Below are positions 25,492 through 32,231 of a stretch of 64,000 bases of DNA, one piece after another; the first letter of the stretch is position 1, and each line of letters starts with the position of its first letter. Source of the stretch: Fluviicola taffensis DSM 16823 (GTDB taxonomy: Bacteria; Bacteroidota; Bacteroidia; Flavobacteriales_D; Crocinitomicaceae); assembly GCF_000194605.1 (NCBI RefSeq), contig NC_015321.1, positions 4,216,001 through 4,280,000 of the forward strand, written 5' to 3'. Under the pieces are notes generated by a model, which had not been told where the DNA came from, ran no database searches, and saw nothing but the letters and a program-made list of their open reading frames with translations. The translations under genes were made by a program, and so were the position numbers.

Positions 25492-26223
25492 TTAAAGTTC
25501 GCCTTTCTCACCATTTACCCATCGCATCATCATTACACGTTCCTGTGGAGTTTGCTTAAATGGAATATTTCCCGCTAATAAATTTAAAAAACGATCCCAA
25601 AGATTATCTTTTTTATTCGCTTCTTCTTCCATTTGAGCTAAAGCTGTCATATACTCTTGTTTGTATTGAATAGCATCTTCAATATGGTAAGATTTTGGAA
25701 TGTATTTTATAATCTCTTTTGTAAGGTCGTCAATCTCTTGTTTACTAAAATTTTCAAACATCTGTAGTTGAACAAATGCAGAATGACCGATGCCCTGAAC
25801 AGTATAGATATTAGACTGAATGACAGCCCATACTCCAAACCAATCCGCACTGTTCATCCCTGAAAAGTAGTCATCGGGATACTTACCAATTTTTGTAAAT
25901 ATAGAAGAAATGGATTCCGTATTCGACAAAAAATCTTTATAAATCTCTGAACTATCACTACTCGATTGGCTTTCAATCTTATTTTTGAAATAGGCTAATT
26001 GAGATTCAATTTTATCTCTCAAAGAAGCAATTAAATTTACATCTTCCTGAAATTTGCTTTTACCTAAATCACTTCCAAACATTTTTACAATGTTGTTTGC
26101 CTCATCAAGCAAATGAGCTACTTTAACTTTTGCCGTGTTTAACGCTTCCCAATTGGAATTTAAACCTTCTGATAAATGTCTCAACTTAATTAAGGTTTCT
26201 AAGTTTTTGTTATTTGTTTCCAT
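25492..26223 (-). CDS. Uncharacterised helical protein (243 aa)
   Basis: This soluble, almost entirely helical protein has heptad-rich stretches (KVKVAHLLDEANNIVKMF; SLRDKIESQLAYFKNKIESQ), ending in a Met/Arg-rich tail (ERVMMMRWVNGEKGEL). No signal peptide. It lies between Dps and TetR with 7 and 11 nt gaps. Not recognised; possibly a stress protein given the Dps neighbour, which is inference. Confidence 0.6.
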   Translation of the reverse strand: METNNKNLETLIKLRHLSEGLNSNWEALNTAKVKVAHLLDEANNIVKMFGSDLGKSKFQEDVNLIASLRDKIESQLAYFKNKIESQSSSDSSEIYKDFLSNTESISSIFTKIGKYPDDYFSGMNSADWFGVWAVIQSNIYTVQGIGHSAFVQLQMFENFSKQEIDDLTKEIIKYIPKSYHIEDAIQYKQEYMTALAQMEEEANKKDNLWDRFLNLLAGNIPFKQTPQERVMMMRWVNGEKGEL

Positions 26224-26230
26224 TATCTTT

Positions 26231-26713
26231 TTATTTATTATTTGTTAAAAAAGAAGAATACATCCATACTTGTTTTTCTTGAAAGCGGATATAATCACTC
26301 ATTAAAGCATTTGTTCCTTCATCATTTGCATCAGAAGCTAATCCAAGAATTTCTCTTTGCATAACGATTGTTGTTTTAAATCCTTCAAGAATTTGTTCTA
26401 CTGCAATCAAACCATCAGAAATTTTCTTGCTTTCTTTTATGGTTGATGTTCTAGCGTATTGAGAATAGCTATGCTCGGGTGTGTGTCCCAATGTTAATAT
26501 GCGTTCTGCTACTTCATCAATTTTCAGCAACAAATCATTGTAGAGTTCTTCAAATTTTAAATGCAATTCAAAAAACTTTTCACCTTTAATGTTCCAGTGA
26601 AAGCCTCTTGTGTTTTGATAAAAAATTGAATAGTTTGCGAGTAACTCGTTTAATTTATTTGCCAGTTCTTCGGCTTTGTCTTGGTGTAAACCAATTGCAT
26701 TTATTTTTTTCAT
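26231..26713 (-). CDS. dps: Dps-family ferritin-like protein
   Basis: This 160-aa mini-ferritin oxidises and stores iron and protects DNA. The intersubunit ferroxidase residues fit the family spacing: His39 in RGFHWNIKG, His51, Asp66 and Glu70 in LLLKIDEVAERI. It is the second gene of the RND cassette operon, so iron or peroxide handling is co-expressed with the efflux system. Length is normal for the family. Confidence 0.92.
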   Translation of the reverse strand: MKKINAIGLHQDKAEELANKLNELLANYSIFYQNTRGFHWNIKGEKFFELHLKFEELYNDLLLKIDEVAERILTLGHTPEHSYSQYARTSTIKESKKISDGLIAVEQILEGFKTTIVMQREILGLASDANDEGTNALMSDYIRFQEKQVWMYSSFLTNNK

Positions 26714-26738
26714 CTTTATTTATTTTAGAGTTTATGAT

Positions 26739-27149
26739 TTATTGAGTGACAGATTTCATTTTCAAAAAGGCAACACCTAACCAAATTACCGAAGCTGTCA
26801 TTGCAATTGCTCCGATTAATACTAAAGCAGGAGGCAAACCAAAATACACCTCTGTTAGTATTCCTATTGGCATTAACAATCCAGTAAGTGCCAACCAAGA
26901 AATGACTTTCACGTTTTGGAGTTTGTCTCTGAAATGTAGGAGCAGATAACCAATTAGGATGTTTAGAAAGGCGAACAAGTTCCCGTGAACGTGAGCCAGT
27001 CTGCTTTCAAAATGCTTTCCTATGCTGTATGAGTTTACCCATTCTTCTTTACCCGGAGCAAAGTCTCGCAGGTAGATTAATAGAAAGCCGTAAGCCATAA
27101 AAAGCCCCATTGTCAGGAAGCCTATTGCAATGTTGTTTTTACCGTTCAT
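26739..27149 (-). CDS. Four-helix membrane protein with His motif (136 aa)
   Basis: Helices are at about 6-27, 50-72, 80-101 and 107-128. The second helix starts with the conserved-looking RLAHVHGNLFAF, where two His could bind heme or metal. Not recognised. It is the first gene of the RND operon; the promoter and the TetR-type operator lie directly upstream. Confidence 0.65.
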   Translation of the reverse strand: MNGKNNIAIGFLTMGLFMAYGFLLIYLRDFAPGKEEWVNSYSIGKHFESRLAHVHGNLFAFLNILIGYLLLHFRDKLQNVKVISWLALTGLLMPIGILTEVYFGLPPALVLIGAIAMTASVIWLGVAFLKMKSVTQ

Positions 27150-27169
27150 CTTGTTTATATTTTTAAGTA

Positions 27170-27183
27170 AGTGAATATTCGCT
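27170..27183. promoter_or_regulatory. Probable TetR operator (one mismatch)
   Basis: AGTGAATATTCGCT differs by one base from the perfect palindrome at 4784-4797 and has the same position between TAnnTTTG and the start codon. Confidence 0.7.
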
Positions 27184-27185
27184 CA

Positions 27186-27217
27186 CAAAGATAGTTCTAT
27201 TTTATTTATACCTGCAA
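27186..27217 (-). promoter_or_regulatory. Promoter of the RND efflux operon
   Basis: Minus-strand TATCTTTG (27186-27193) is a perfect TAnnTTTG -7 element with TTG at 27215-27217 as the -33 element. It lies inside the cassette, so this operon does not depend on upstream transcription. Confidence 0.65.
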
Positions 27218-27270
27218 GTTTTTTTGAGAAAACTTTAAAATATGACGAAAATCATCTGGTGCGGTGGGAA

Positions 27271-27336
27271 ATTGGCTCTTTTGGGGTTTGCCTGTGTGTC
27301 GGCTTGTGTGAAGGGGCAAACCCCAAATGTGCCAAT
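27271..27336. repeat. Inner hairpin family, copy 2
   Basis: ATTGGC/GCCAAT and TTTTGGGGTTTGCC/GGCAAACCCCAAA pair around a loop with TCGGCTTGTGTG. GCTCTTTT and AAATGTGC are at the same places as in copy 1. It lies upstream of the operon promoter, so it cannot be its terminator. Confidence 0.75.
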
Positions 27337-27347
27337 GCGGGCTGGCT

Positions 27348-27390
27348 AAAATTATTTTTTAAAATGTGCGGTGGGAAAATTTTTAAAACC
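27348..27390. repeat. AT-rich inverted repeat, right end of RND cassette
   Basis: AAAATTATTTTTTAAAAT and AAAATTTTTAAAACC are the inverse of the blocks at 18078-18124. The spacer GTGCGGTGGG is shared with the copper cassette copy at 38904-38946. Confidence 0.65.
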
Positions 27391-27550
27391 TTGTATTGGC
27401 TTGAGTGTCGGCAAACTGGTCAGGTCGGTGCAAGTTACAGCGAAATTGTCAACCGAGTTAAGGTCGTCCGGAAGTAAGTTTGGAAGTCAAAAGTTTGGTC
27501 GTTTTGGTGTCCGATTGATGGTTGCACGGTCGTCTTTTAGGCTTGCTTAT
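27391..27550. other. 5' non-coding end of the RND cassette
   Basis: No gene is seen. It contains GGCTTGAGTGTCGG, shared with the copper cassette near 38958, and the conserved GGTCGTCTT word at 27528-27536 that occurs near the 5' end of several cassettes. Confidence 0.4.
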
Positions 27551-27619
27551 AACGTTTTCCAAATAGGCAAAGGCGCGTAACAAATGTAGTACTTTTGGCG
27601 CTTTTGCTTATTTGGTGTT
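27551..27619. repeat. Cassette boundary palindrome 11 (short class, 69 bp)
   Basis: CCAAATAGGCAAAGGCG pairs with GGCGCTTTTGCTTATTTGG. Cores are TTATAAC and GTTATAGGG. Flanking bases match the far end of each neighbouring cassette. Confidence 0.8.
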
Positions 27620-27627
27620 ATAGGGTG

Positions 27628-28176
27628 TTAATTTTTTATTGAGCCAGGGTCGTTTTCATCGTCTTTAAAAATATCCCCTTTATTATTTTCAATTTTATAG
27701 TTTATATCGGCCAGTATTCCAAATGGTCGCTGCAGATATATTCCAATATTTGTTCCTTGTCGGAAATCATTATTTGTAATTTGAACTGGGCCTTCAAAAT
27801 AGCAGTCAAAAAAGTCAACATAATCATTAAAAACACAATTGTCTATAATGAATTCATTTGGGGCAAGATTGTGGCCTATGGCTTGTAAATACGAGTAATT
27901 ACTTACACTACAATTTTTCAATTCTAGTCCACCTATAAAATGAGTTCCCTGAAACCAAATACTGCCAATTTCGCAGTCGATAAATGATATCTTTTTGGAA
28001 TAAAGTTTAATGGAATCCCCAATACTATGAATGTTACAATTTTCAAAAATTAATTCTGTGTTAAAGTCAAATTTGTCTGATTGCATCAATGAAGTAAGGT
28101 CGATTTTCTCAAAATTTTCATCTTGAAAAGCAAGTCTATCGTATTCTGTCCATTTTGTAATTTCATCTTTCAACAT
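27628..28176 (-). CDS. Pentapeptide-like beta-helix protein
   Basis: This 182-aa soluble protein is built of short beta repeats with alternating hydrophobic and Cys/Asn/Asp ladder positions (LIFENCNIHSI, ISFIDCEIGSIWF, LELKNCSVSNYS, FIIDNCVFNDYVDFFDCYF). This looks like a right-handed beta-helix of pentapeptide or parallel-coil type. No signal peptide. Function unknown; such proteins often bind other proteins. The stop is 8 nt from the palindrome and the start 38 nt from the other cassette end. Confidence 0.65.
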   Translation of the reverse strand: MLKDEITKWTEYDRLAFQDENFEKIDLTSLMQSDKFDFNTELIFENCNIHSIGDSIKLYSKKISFIDCEIGSIWFQGTHFIGGLELKNCSVSNYSYLQAIGHNLAPNEFIIDNCVFNDYVDFFDCYFEGPVQITNNDFRQGTNIGIYLQRPFGILADINYKIENNKGDIFKDDENDPGSIKN

Positions 28177-28213
28177 TCATATCTAGTTTAGCTGTTGTTC
28201 TAAAATACCCTAT

Positions 28214-28338
28214 AACGGTTTGTGGCTTTGCGTTCGGGCGGGATTATTAGCACAAACTTGATACGAAGAACCACAGTTCAAATATAGCAAAATGCGACAA
28301 ACGAAGCACGATGCCCCGCCTGACGCAAAACCGCTGTT
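28214..28338. repeat. Cassette boundary palindrome 12 (125 bp)
   Basis: GTGGCTTTGCGTTCGGGCGGG pairs imperfectly with CCCGCCTGACGCAAAACCGC. Cores are CCCTATAAC and GTTAGTGGC. The loop has the ACTTGATACGAAGAAC word. Confidence 0.85.
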
Positions 28339-28377
28339 AGTGGCTGCCCTTCTGGCAATCGTTAATTTAATATGGTC

Positions 28378-30024
28378 TTAAAATTTGAACTCCCAACCGA
28401 TGTGAGCTGTCACCACAGGCATTATTTTTCTCGTATCTCTTTCTGCTCCATTAATCATTATTTTGTCTGTCCCTAGTGTCGGAATTTGAACACCTGCCCA
28501 AGGTAAAACATATAAACCAATTTTCTTAAACGGAAACCATTGAAACCCAACTTGGGGTGTTATTACAAAGTGATTTGCCTCTCCTTTTTTGAAATTGTCT
28601 TGGTTGTAAATAAATTGATTCCATTGTAATCTAAGTCCAGGTTGAAGTCCGCCCCTTTGCAGACCAAATCTAAATTGATATTGAGCTTCCACTCCAATTC
28701 CATTCCATTGTGTTACCCAATTATCTTCAGTATAGTCTTTTGTTAGTAAAACAGTTTTTCCGAATTCTCCACTCCATTTTCCTGAATATCCTAAAATCCC
28801 AAATCTTAAACTTGGGTGTTTGGCTAATCTAAAATCTATATTGGCATCAAATCCTAAACCATTTGGTAAAGTTCCTACCCAAAATGCAGGGTCAGTTTCT
28901 ATGGAAACAAAGACCTTTGTTGAATCAGCCTTAGGTTTTGAATTTTGTCCAAACAAGGTAGTTGAAGCAACCAAAAAGAAAACAATCAATGTCATTAGTT
29001 TATTTAAGGGTTGTTTTTTGTCTATGCGTTTATTGTTTAAATAAATCATTGCTTCTCTAATTGCAATTTCAGGCTTTTTAGGATTGAAGCCTAACTCCTT
29101 TCTTGCTTTCGATATATCGAAATCTTGTTTCAATCCCGAAAACATGGCAATATCCTTTACGCTTAGCAAGGGCGCTTTGCCATTTAGTTTACCTCCCAAT
29201 TCCATAAACCAGGCAATCAAATAAAGTATAGGTTTAGGAACTGCTTTGGGTATTGTTATTTTTAATTCAGGAAGTAGCTTTTGAGCAATTTTAGTGGTGT
29301 CCGTTATAGAGGTACATTTCTCATTCGCCAAAATATAGCGTTCACCATTCCTGCCTTTTGTGGCGGCCAAAAAACAACCCTCCGCTACATCTTTTACATC
29401 AATCCAATTCAAGGTTATACCTGTGTCAACAGGTATTTCTTTTTTAAGAATTAGGTCAATAACATTGTAAGAAACATTTAAACTCCCAAATGATTCGCTA
29501 CCAATCATTGCCGCTGGTAAAACAGCAACTAATTCAATGTTGTGTTTTTTAGCTAATTCAAAAGCTAATTTCTCTCCATCATTTTTTGAATTGTAATACA
29601 TATCCCTTCTGTCTGGGTTTTGTCCATTGCTTTCTTTTGTTGGAAGTTGATTGTAATTTAATGCTGCAATAGAGCTTACATATACTATTCGTTTTACTCC
29701 TGCTTCGGCAGCGGCTTCAACAATGTTTTGAGTGCCTTGGATATTTACATCGTAAATTTCCTTTTTTGGGTCTTTTGCCCAAAGTTTAAATGCAGCACCA
29801 ACGGCATAAAATGTTTCTACGCCTTGTAAGGCTTTTATGAGGGATTGTTTGTCTGTGATGTCCGATTGAACGACCTCACAATCCAAACCAACAAATGGTT
29901 CTTTGTTGGCGATGTTGCGAACCGAAGCCCTAACAGGAATTCCTTTGTTGATAAGAAGCCTTACTAAATTGTTACCGAGGTGTCCGTTTGCACCAGTAAC
30001 CAATGCTAAATTTTTCTGTTCCAT
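28378..30024 (-). CDS. NAD-dependent epimerase/reductase fused to an outer-membrane beta-barrel
   Basis: Residues 1-335 form a complete extended SDR protein of dihydroflavonol-reductase type. The Rossmann motif GANGHLG is at 11-17, Ser117/118, and the YxxxK pair is Tyr143 and Lys147. From about residue 344 the sequence turns into what looks like a signal peptide (MTLIVFFLVASTTLFGQ). About 190 residues with the alternating aromatic pattern of a small outer-membrane barrel follow, ending in Phe (HIGWEFKF). A cytosolic enzyme joined in frame to an exported barrel is unexpected. An internal start at the ATG at 28995, or loss of a stop codon between two genes, is more plausible than one working protein. 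The Crp/Fnr gene lies 65 nt upstream. Confidence 0.8.
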   Translation of the reverse strand: MEQKNLALVTGANGHLGNNLVRLLINKGIPVRASVRNIANKEPFVGLDCEVVQSDITDKQSLIKALQGVETFYAVGAAFKLWAKDPKKEIYDVNIQGTQNIVEAAAEAGVKRIVYVSSIAALNYNQLPTKESNGQNPDRRDMYYNSKNDGEKLAFELAKKHNIELVAVLPAAMIGSESFGSLNVSYNVIDLILKKEIPVDTGITLNWIDVKDVAEGCFLAATKGRNGERYILANEKCTSITDTTKIAQKLLPELKITIPKAVPKPILYLIAWFMELGGKLNGKAPLLSVKDIAMFSGLKQDFDISKARKELGFNPKKPEIAIREAMIYLNNKRIDKKQPLNKLMTLIVFFLVASTTLFGQNSKPKADSTKVFVSIETDPAFWVGTLPNGLGFDANIDFRLAKHPSLRFGILGYSGKWSGEFGKTVLLTKDYTEDNWVTQWNGIGVEAQYQFRFGLQRGGLQPGLRLQWNQFIYNQDNFKKGEANHFVITPQVGFQWFPFKKIGLYVLPWAGVQIPTLGTDKIMINGAERDTRKIMPVVTAHIGWEFKF

Positions 30025-30089
30025 ATTTTTTATTCTAAAAATGATGGCACAAAGGTCAGCCTTGGAAAATGGAATCCACTTCGCAAATG

Positions 30090-30665
30090 TTACCTAATGA
30101 TTTGCTTTCTTATTCTGCTTAAACTTTTGGAGTTCATTCCTAAAAAAGAAGCAATGTATTGAAGTGGAACATTATGAATGATATGGGGATAGTTGTCAAT
30201 TAATTTTTGGTATCGTTGTTCTGCTGTAAGTGTTGCCAATTCTTTTGAACGATTTTCATTGTAGGCTATTGACTGCTGAAATACCCAAATACTAAAATCC
30301 TTAAAAGCATCACTTTTTGAAGTGATAAGGTCTAAATTATTTTTGGTTATTCTAAGCAGTTCACATTCAGTAATGCACTCCACATTTTCAGTAGCTTTCG
30401 TCTGGTTAATGAAATTGAAATAAGAAGTGATAAAGCCAGGAGGGCAATTAATATGGGAAGTTATTTCGTCTCCATTGTCATTATATTGGAACAACCGCAT
30501 ATAACCTGAAACTACAAAATACAGGTATTGAGGAATTTTTCCTTCGTCTTCAATTATCCTGTTTTTCGGAAAAATAATAGGTTCAAAATATTCCGTGCAG
30601 AGTTCAGCGTCTTTGTCTGAAATGGGGATTTGTTGTCTTATTATTTCTAAAAGCTTTTCGTGCAT
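30090..30665 (-). CDS. Crp/Fnr-family transcriptional regulator
   Basis: This 191-aa protein has an N-terminal cyclic-nucleotide-binding-like domain (residues 20-115: FPKNRIIEDEGKIPQYLYFVVSGYMRLFQ) and a C-terminal winged helix with IASFLGMNSKSLSRIRKQ. This form is common in Bacteroidota and usually lacks the residues needed to bind cAMP. It is the first gene of its cassette and may control the epimerase/barrel gene downstream. The 5' cassette end lies about 50 nt upstream, with the GGTCGTCTTA word at 30695-30704 between. Confidence 0.9.
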   Translation of the reverse strand: MHEKLLEIIRQQIPISDKDAELCTEYFEPIIFPKNRIIEDEGKIPQYLYFVVSGYMRLFQYNDNGDEITSHINCPPGFITSYFNFINQTKATENVECITECELLRITKNNLDLITSKSDAFKDFSIWVFQQSIAYNENRSKELATLTAEQRYQKLIDNYPHIIHNVPLQYIASFLGMNSKSLSRIRKQIIR

Positions 30666-30715
30666 TTCGTCTGTCGATATTTGTTTGAAGTAACGGTCGT
30701 CTTAGGGTTGCCACT

Positions 30716-30839
30716 AACGGTTTGCAGCTACCCGAAGGTGGCGATTTCGAAGCACTTCACTGTCAACTAAGCACAAACTTTGATAGATGCACAAAGCTTG
30801 TTTTAACCACTGAACCGCCACTTTTGGGTAGGTGCTGTT
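30716..30839. repeat. Cassette boundary palindrome 13 (124 bp)
   Basis: GCAGCTACCCGAAGGTGGCG pairs with CGCCACTTTTGGGTAGGTGC. Cores are GCCACTAAC and GTTATAGCC; they differ because each comes from a different cassette. Confidence 0.88.
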
Positions 30840-30855
30840 ATAGCCTGTTGTTCTT

Positions 30856-31827
30856 CTATTCGTCATTGGTCGGTATGTGTTTTTCTTTGCAGTATTCTTC
30901 TATTTCTGAGTCGTTTGCAAAGTAGTTGTCACAAAATTCGTCAAGTTCCTTTTCAGCACCGGAAACATATTTTTCACTTGCTGTCATTAGTTTTTCTGTC
31001 TGTTCAATGAACCTGTTAAACTCATTGTTCATTTTGCATAGTTTGTCAATGGTCTTGAAGTCTAAGTCCCGATAAACTGCTGGAAAAAGTATTTTGCTTT
31101 GGTAAGGGTTGGCGTTAAGTTCAATTATTCCAATTCCAAATGATTGATTTAGTCTTGCCATTTCTTCATTCAAACTGTCGCTGAATTCAAAAGCCACTAA
31201 ATAGCCATAGTTAGCCCAACTTGAATTTGAAACCGCTTGAAAAAATGCTTTTTTAAGTTCACTATCGCTGTTAATTTCCTTTTTCAGTTCGTAGGAACTC
31301 ATTTTGAAAGTGTCAACACGATTAATTGATTTTAAAAAATTCTGGCTGGCTTTTGTCTGCAAGTTCAAAAACTTAATGCCAACCATATCAGGGTGTGTCC
31401 AAATTTGGTTGTTGTCTTTTCCGTTTGATTGTTCGTGAAAAATTGTCTTTGAGTAGGTGTCTGTGTTTTTAAGATAACTGCTCAAAAGTTTATGTAAATC
31501 TCTTTCTTCGTAAGTCTTTGTCTTGGTCGGCTTTTTCGGCAAGGTTGTTTGAGTTTCTGTCTCACCGCTAAGAACGTCAATTGCAATATTCTGTTCGTTT
31601 TTTGTCAAGTAGTAGGAATATGTTCCGCCTTGTTGTTTTATTCTTTTTACTCTCGTGTCACCGTTTCGAATAAAGTCACCGAGTAAAGCAGAAACTGTCG
31701 AAGCTGGTGTTTTAGCGGCTCCAAAGTCATAATACTTTTTTTCAATTATATGATTGCAAACTTCCAAATAGTTGGTCAGTCCGTTTATGTCTTCAAGGCT
31801 TTTTAATACTGCTTCTTTTAATGTCAT
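30856..31827 (-). CDS. HARE-HTH protein with restriction-endonuclease-like C-terminus
   Basis: This 323-aa protein starts with a HARE-HTH-like winged helix (residues 1-75: MTLKEAVLKSLEDINGLTNY, then PASTVSALLGDFIRNGDTRV), a domain found in COG2958 proteins and restriction systems. After a Thr/Lys-rich linker (about 88-108) comes an alpha/beta domain. It has the order DMVGIKF...KMSSYELKKEINS...YLVAFEFSD, in which Asp, Glu-x-Lys and later acids could form a PD-(D/E)xK-type site. A nuclease or modified-DNA-sensing role fits but is inference. It is the sole gene of its cassette, with stop 16 nt from the palindrome. Confidence 0.7.
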   Translation of the reverse strand: MTLKEAVLKSLEDINGLTNYLEVCNHIIEKKYYDFGAAKTPASTVSALLGDFIRNGDTRVKRIKQQGGTYSYYLTKNEQNIAIDVLSGETETQTTLPKKPTKTKTYEERDLHKLLSSYLKNTDTYSKTIFHEQSNGKDNNQIWTHPDMVGIKFLNLQTKASQNFLKSINRVDTFKMSSYELKKEINSDSELKKAFFQAVSNSSWANYGYLVAFEFSDSLNEEMARLNQSFGIGIIELNANPYQSKILFPAVYRDLDFKTIDKLCKMNNEFNRFIEQTEKLMTASEKYVSGAEKELDEFCDNYFANDSEIEEYCKEKHIPTNDE

Positions 31828-31874
31828 TTCTGTTCTTTTTTCTTTTACGGTGCTGTCGTCCTACAATAGGCTAT

Positions 31875-32000
31875 AACGGTTTGCAGCTACACGCAGGCAG
31901 GGATTTTTAGCACTAAACTTCATACGAAGAACTGAACTTTAAATTTAGCACTTTCCTGTCATACGAAGCACGAAACCCCTGCTTGCTTGTAGGTGCTGTT
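31875..32000. repeat. Cassette boundary palindrome 14 (126 bp)
   Basis: GCAGCTACACGCAGGCAGGG pairs with CCCCTGCTTGCTTGTAGGTGC. Both cores are TATAAC/GTTATA. The loop carries CATACGAAGAAC and CATACGAAGCAC. Confidence 0.85.
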
Positions 32001-32092
32001 ATAGCCAGTGGTTCTTGTCGTCTGTCCTTGTAAACCATTGTGATTGTTGAGATTCAGTGTCAGTGTCATTGTCTGTTGGGTTGTGCGTTGCG

Positions 32093-32137
32093 TTTTTTAT
32101 TTTTTTGAAGGGTCGGTAAATTTTTTAAAACAATTTT
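32093..32137. repeat. AT-rich inverted repeat, left end of copper cassette
   Basis: TTTTTTATTTTTTT (32093-32106) and ATTTTTTAAAACAATTTT (32120-32137) are inverted at 38931-38946 and 38904-38921. Same plan as at 18078. Confidence 0.6.
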
Positions 32138-32150
32138 GTCTTGCGTTGGC

Positions 32151-32220
32151 TTTGCAAGCTCTTTGACAAAGCTTTGGTCTGCGTGTTGGCTTTGTGGGGC
32201 TTTGGCAATGTGCTTGCAAA
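32151..32220. repeat. Inner hairpin family, copy 3
   Basis: TTTGCAAGC/GCTTGCAAA plus TTGACAAAGC/GCTTTGGCAA pair around a loop with TTGGCTTTGTG. GCTCTTT and AATGTGC are conserved. It lies 11 nt past the multicopper oxidase stop. Confidence 0.7.
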
Positions 32221-32231
32221 TTGGGTAGCAA

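Noticed and set aside
27259-27580. Plus-strand frames in the 5' non-coding end of the RND cassette (and at 38800-39165)
   Set aside because: They run through hairpins and AT-rich repeats, differ between the two homologous regions in a non-coding way, and oppose the array direction.
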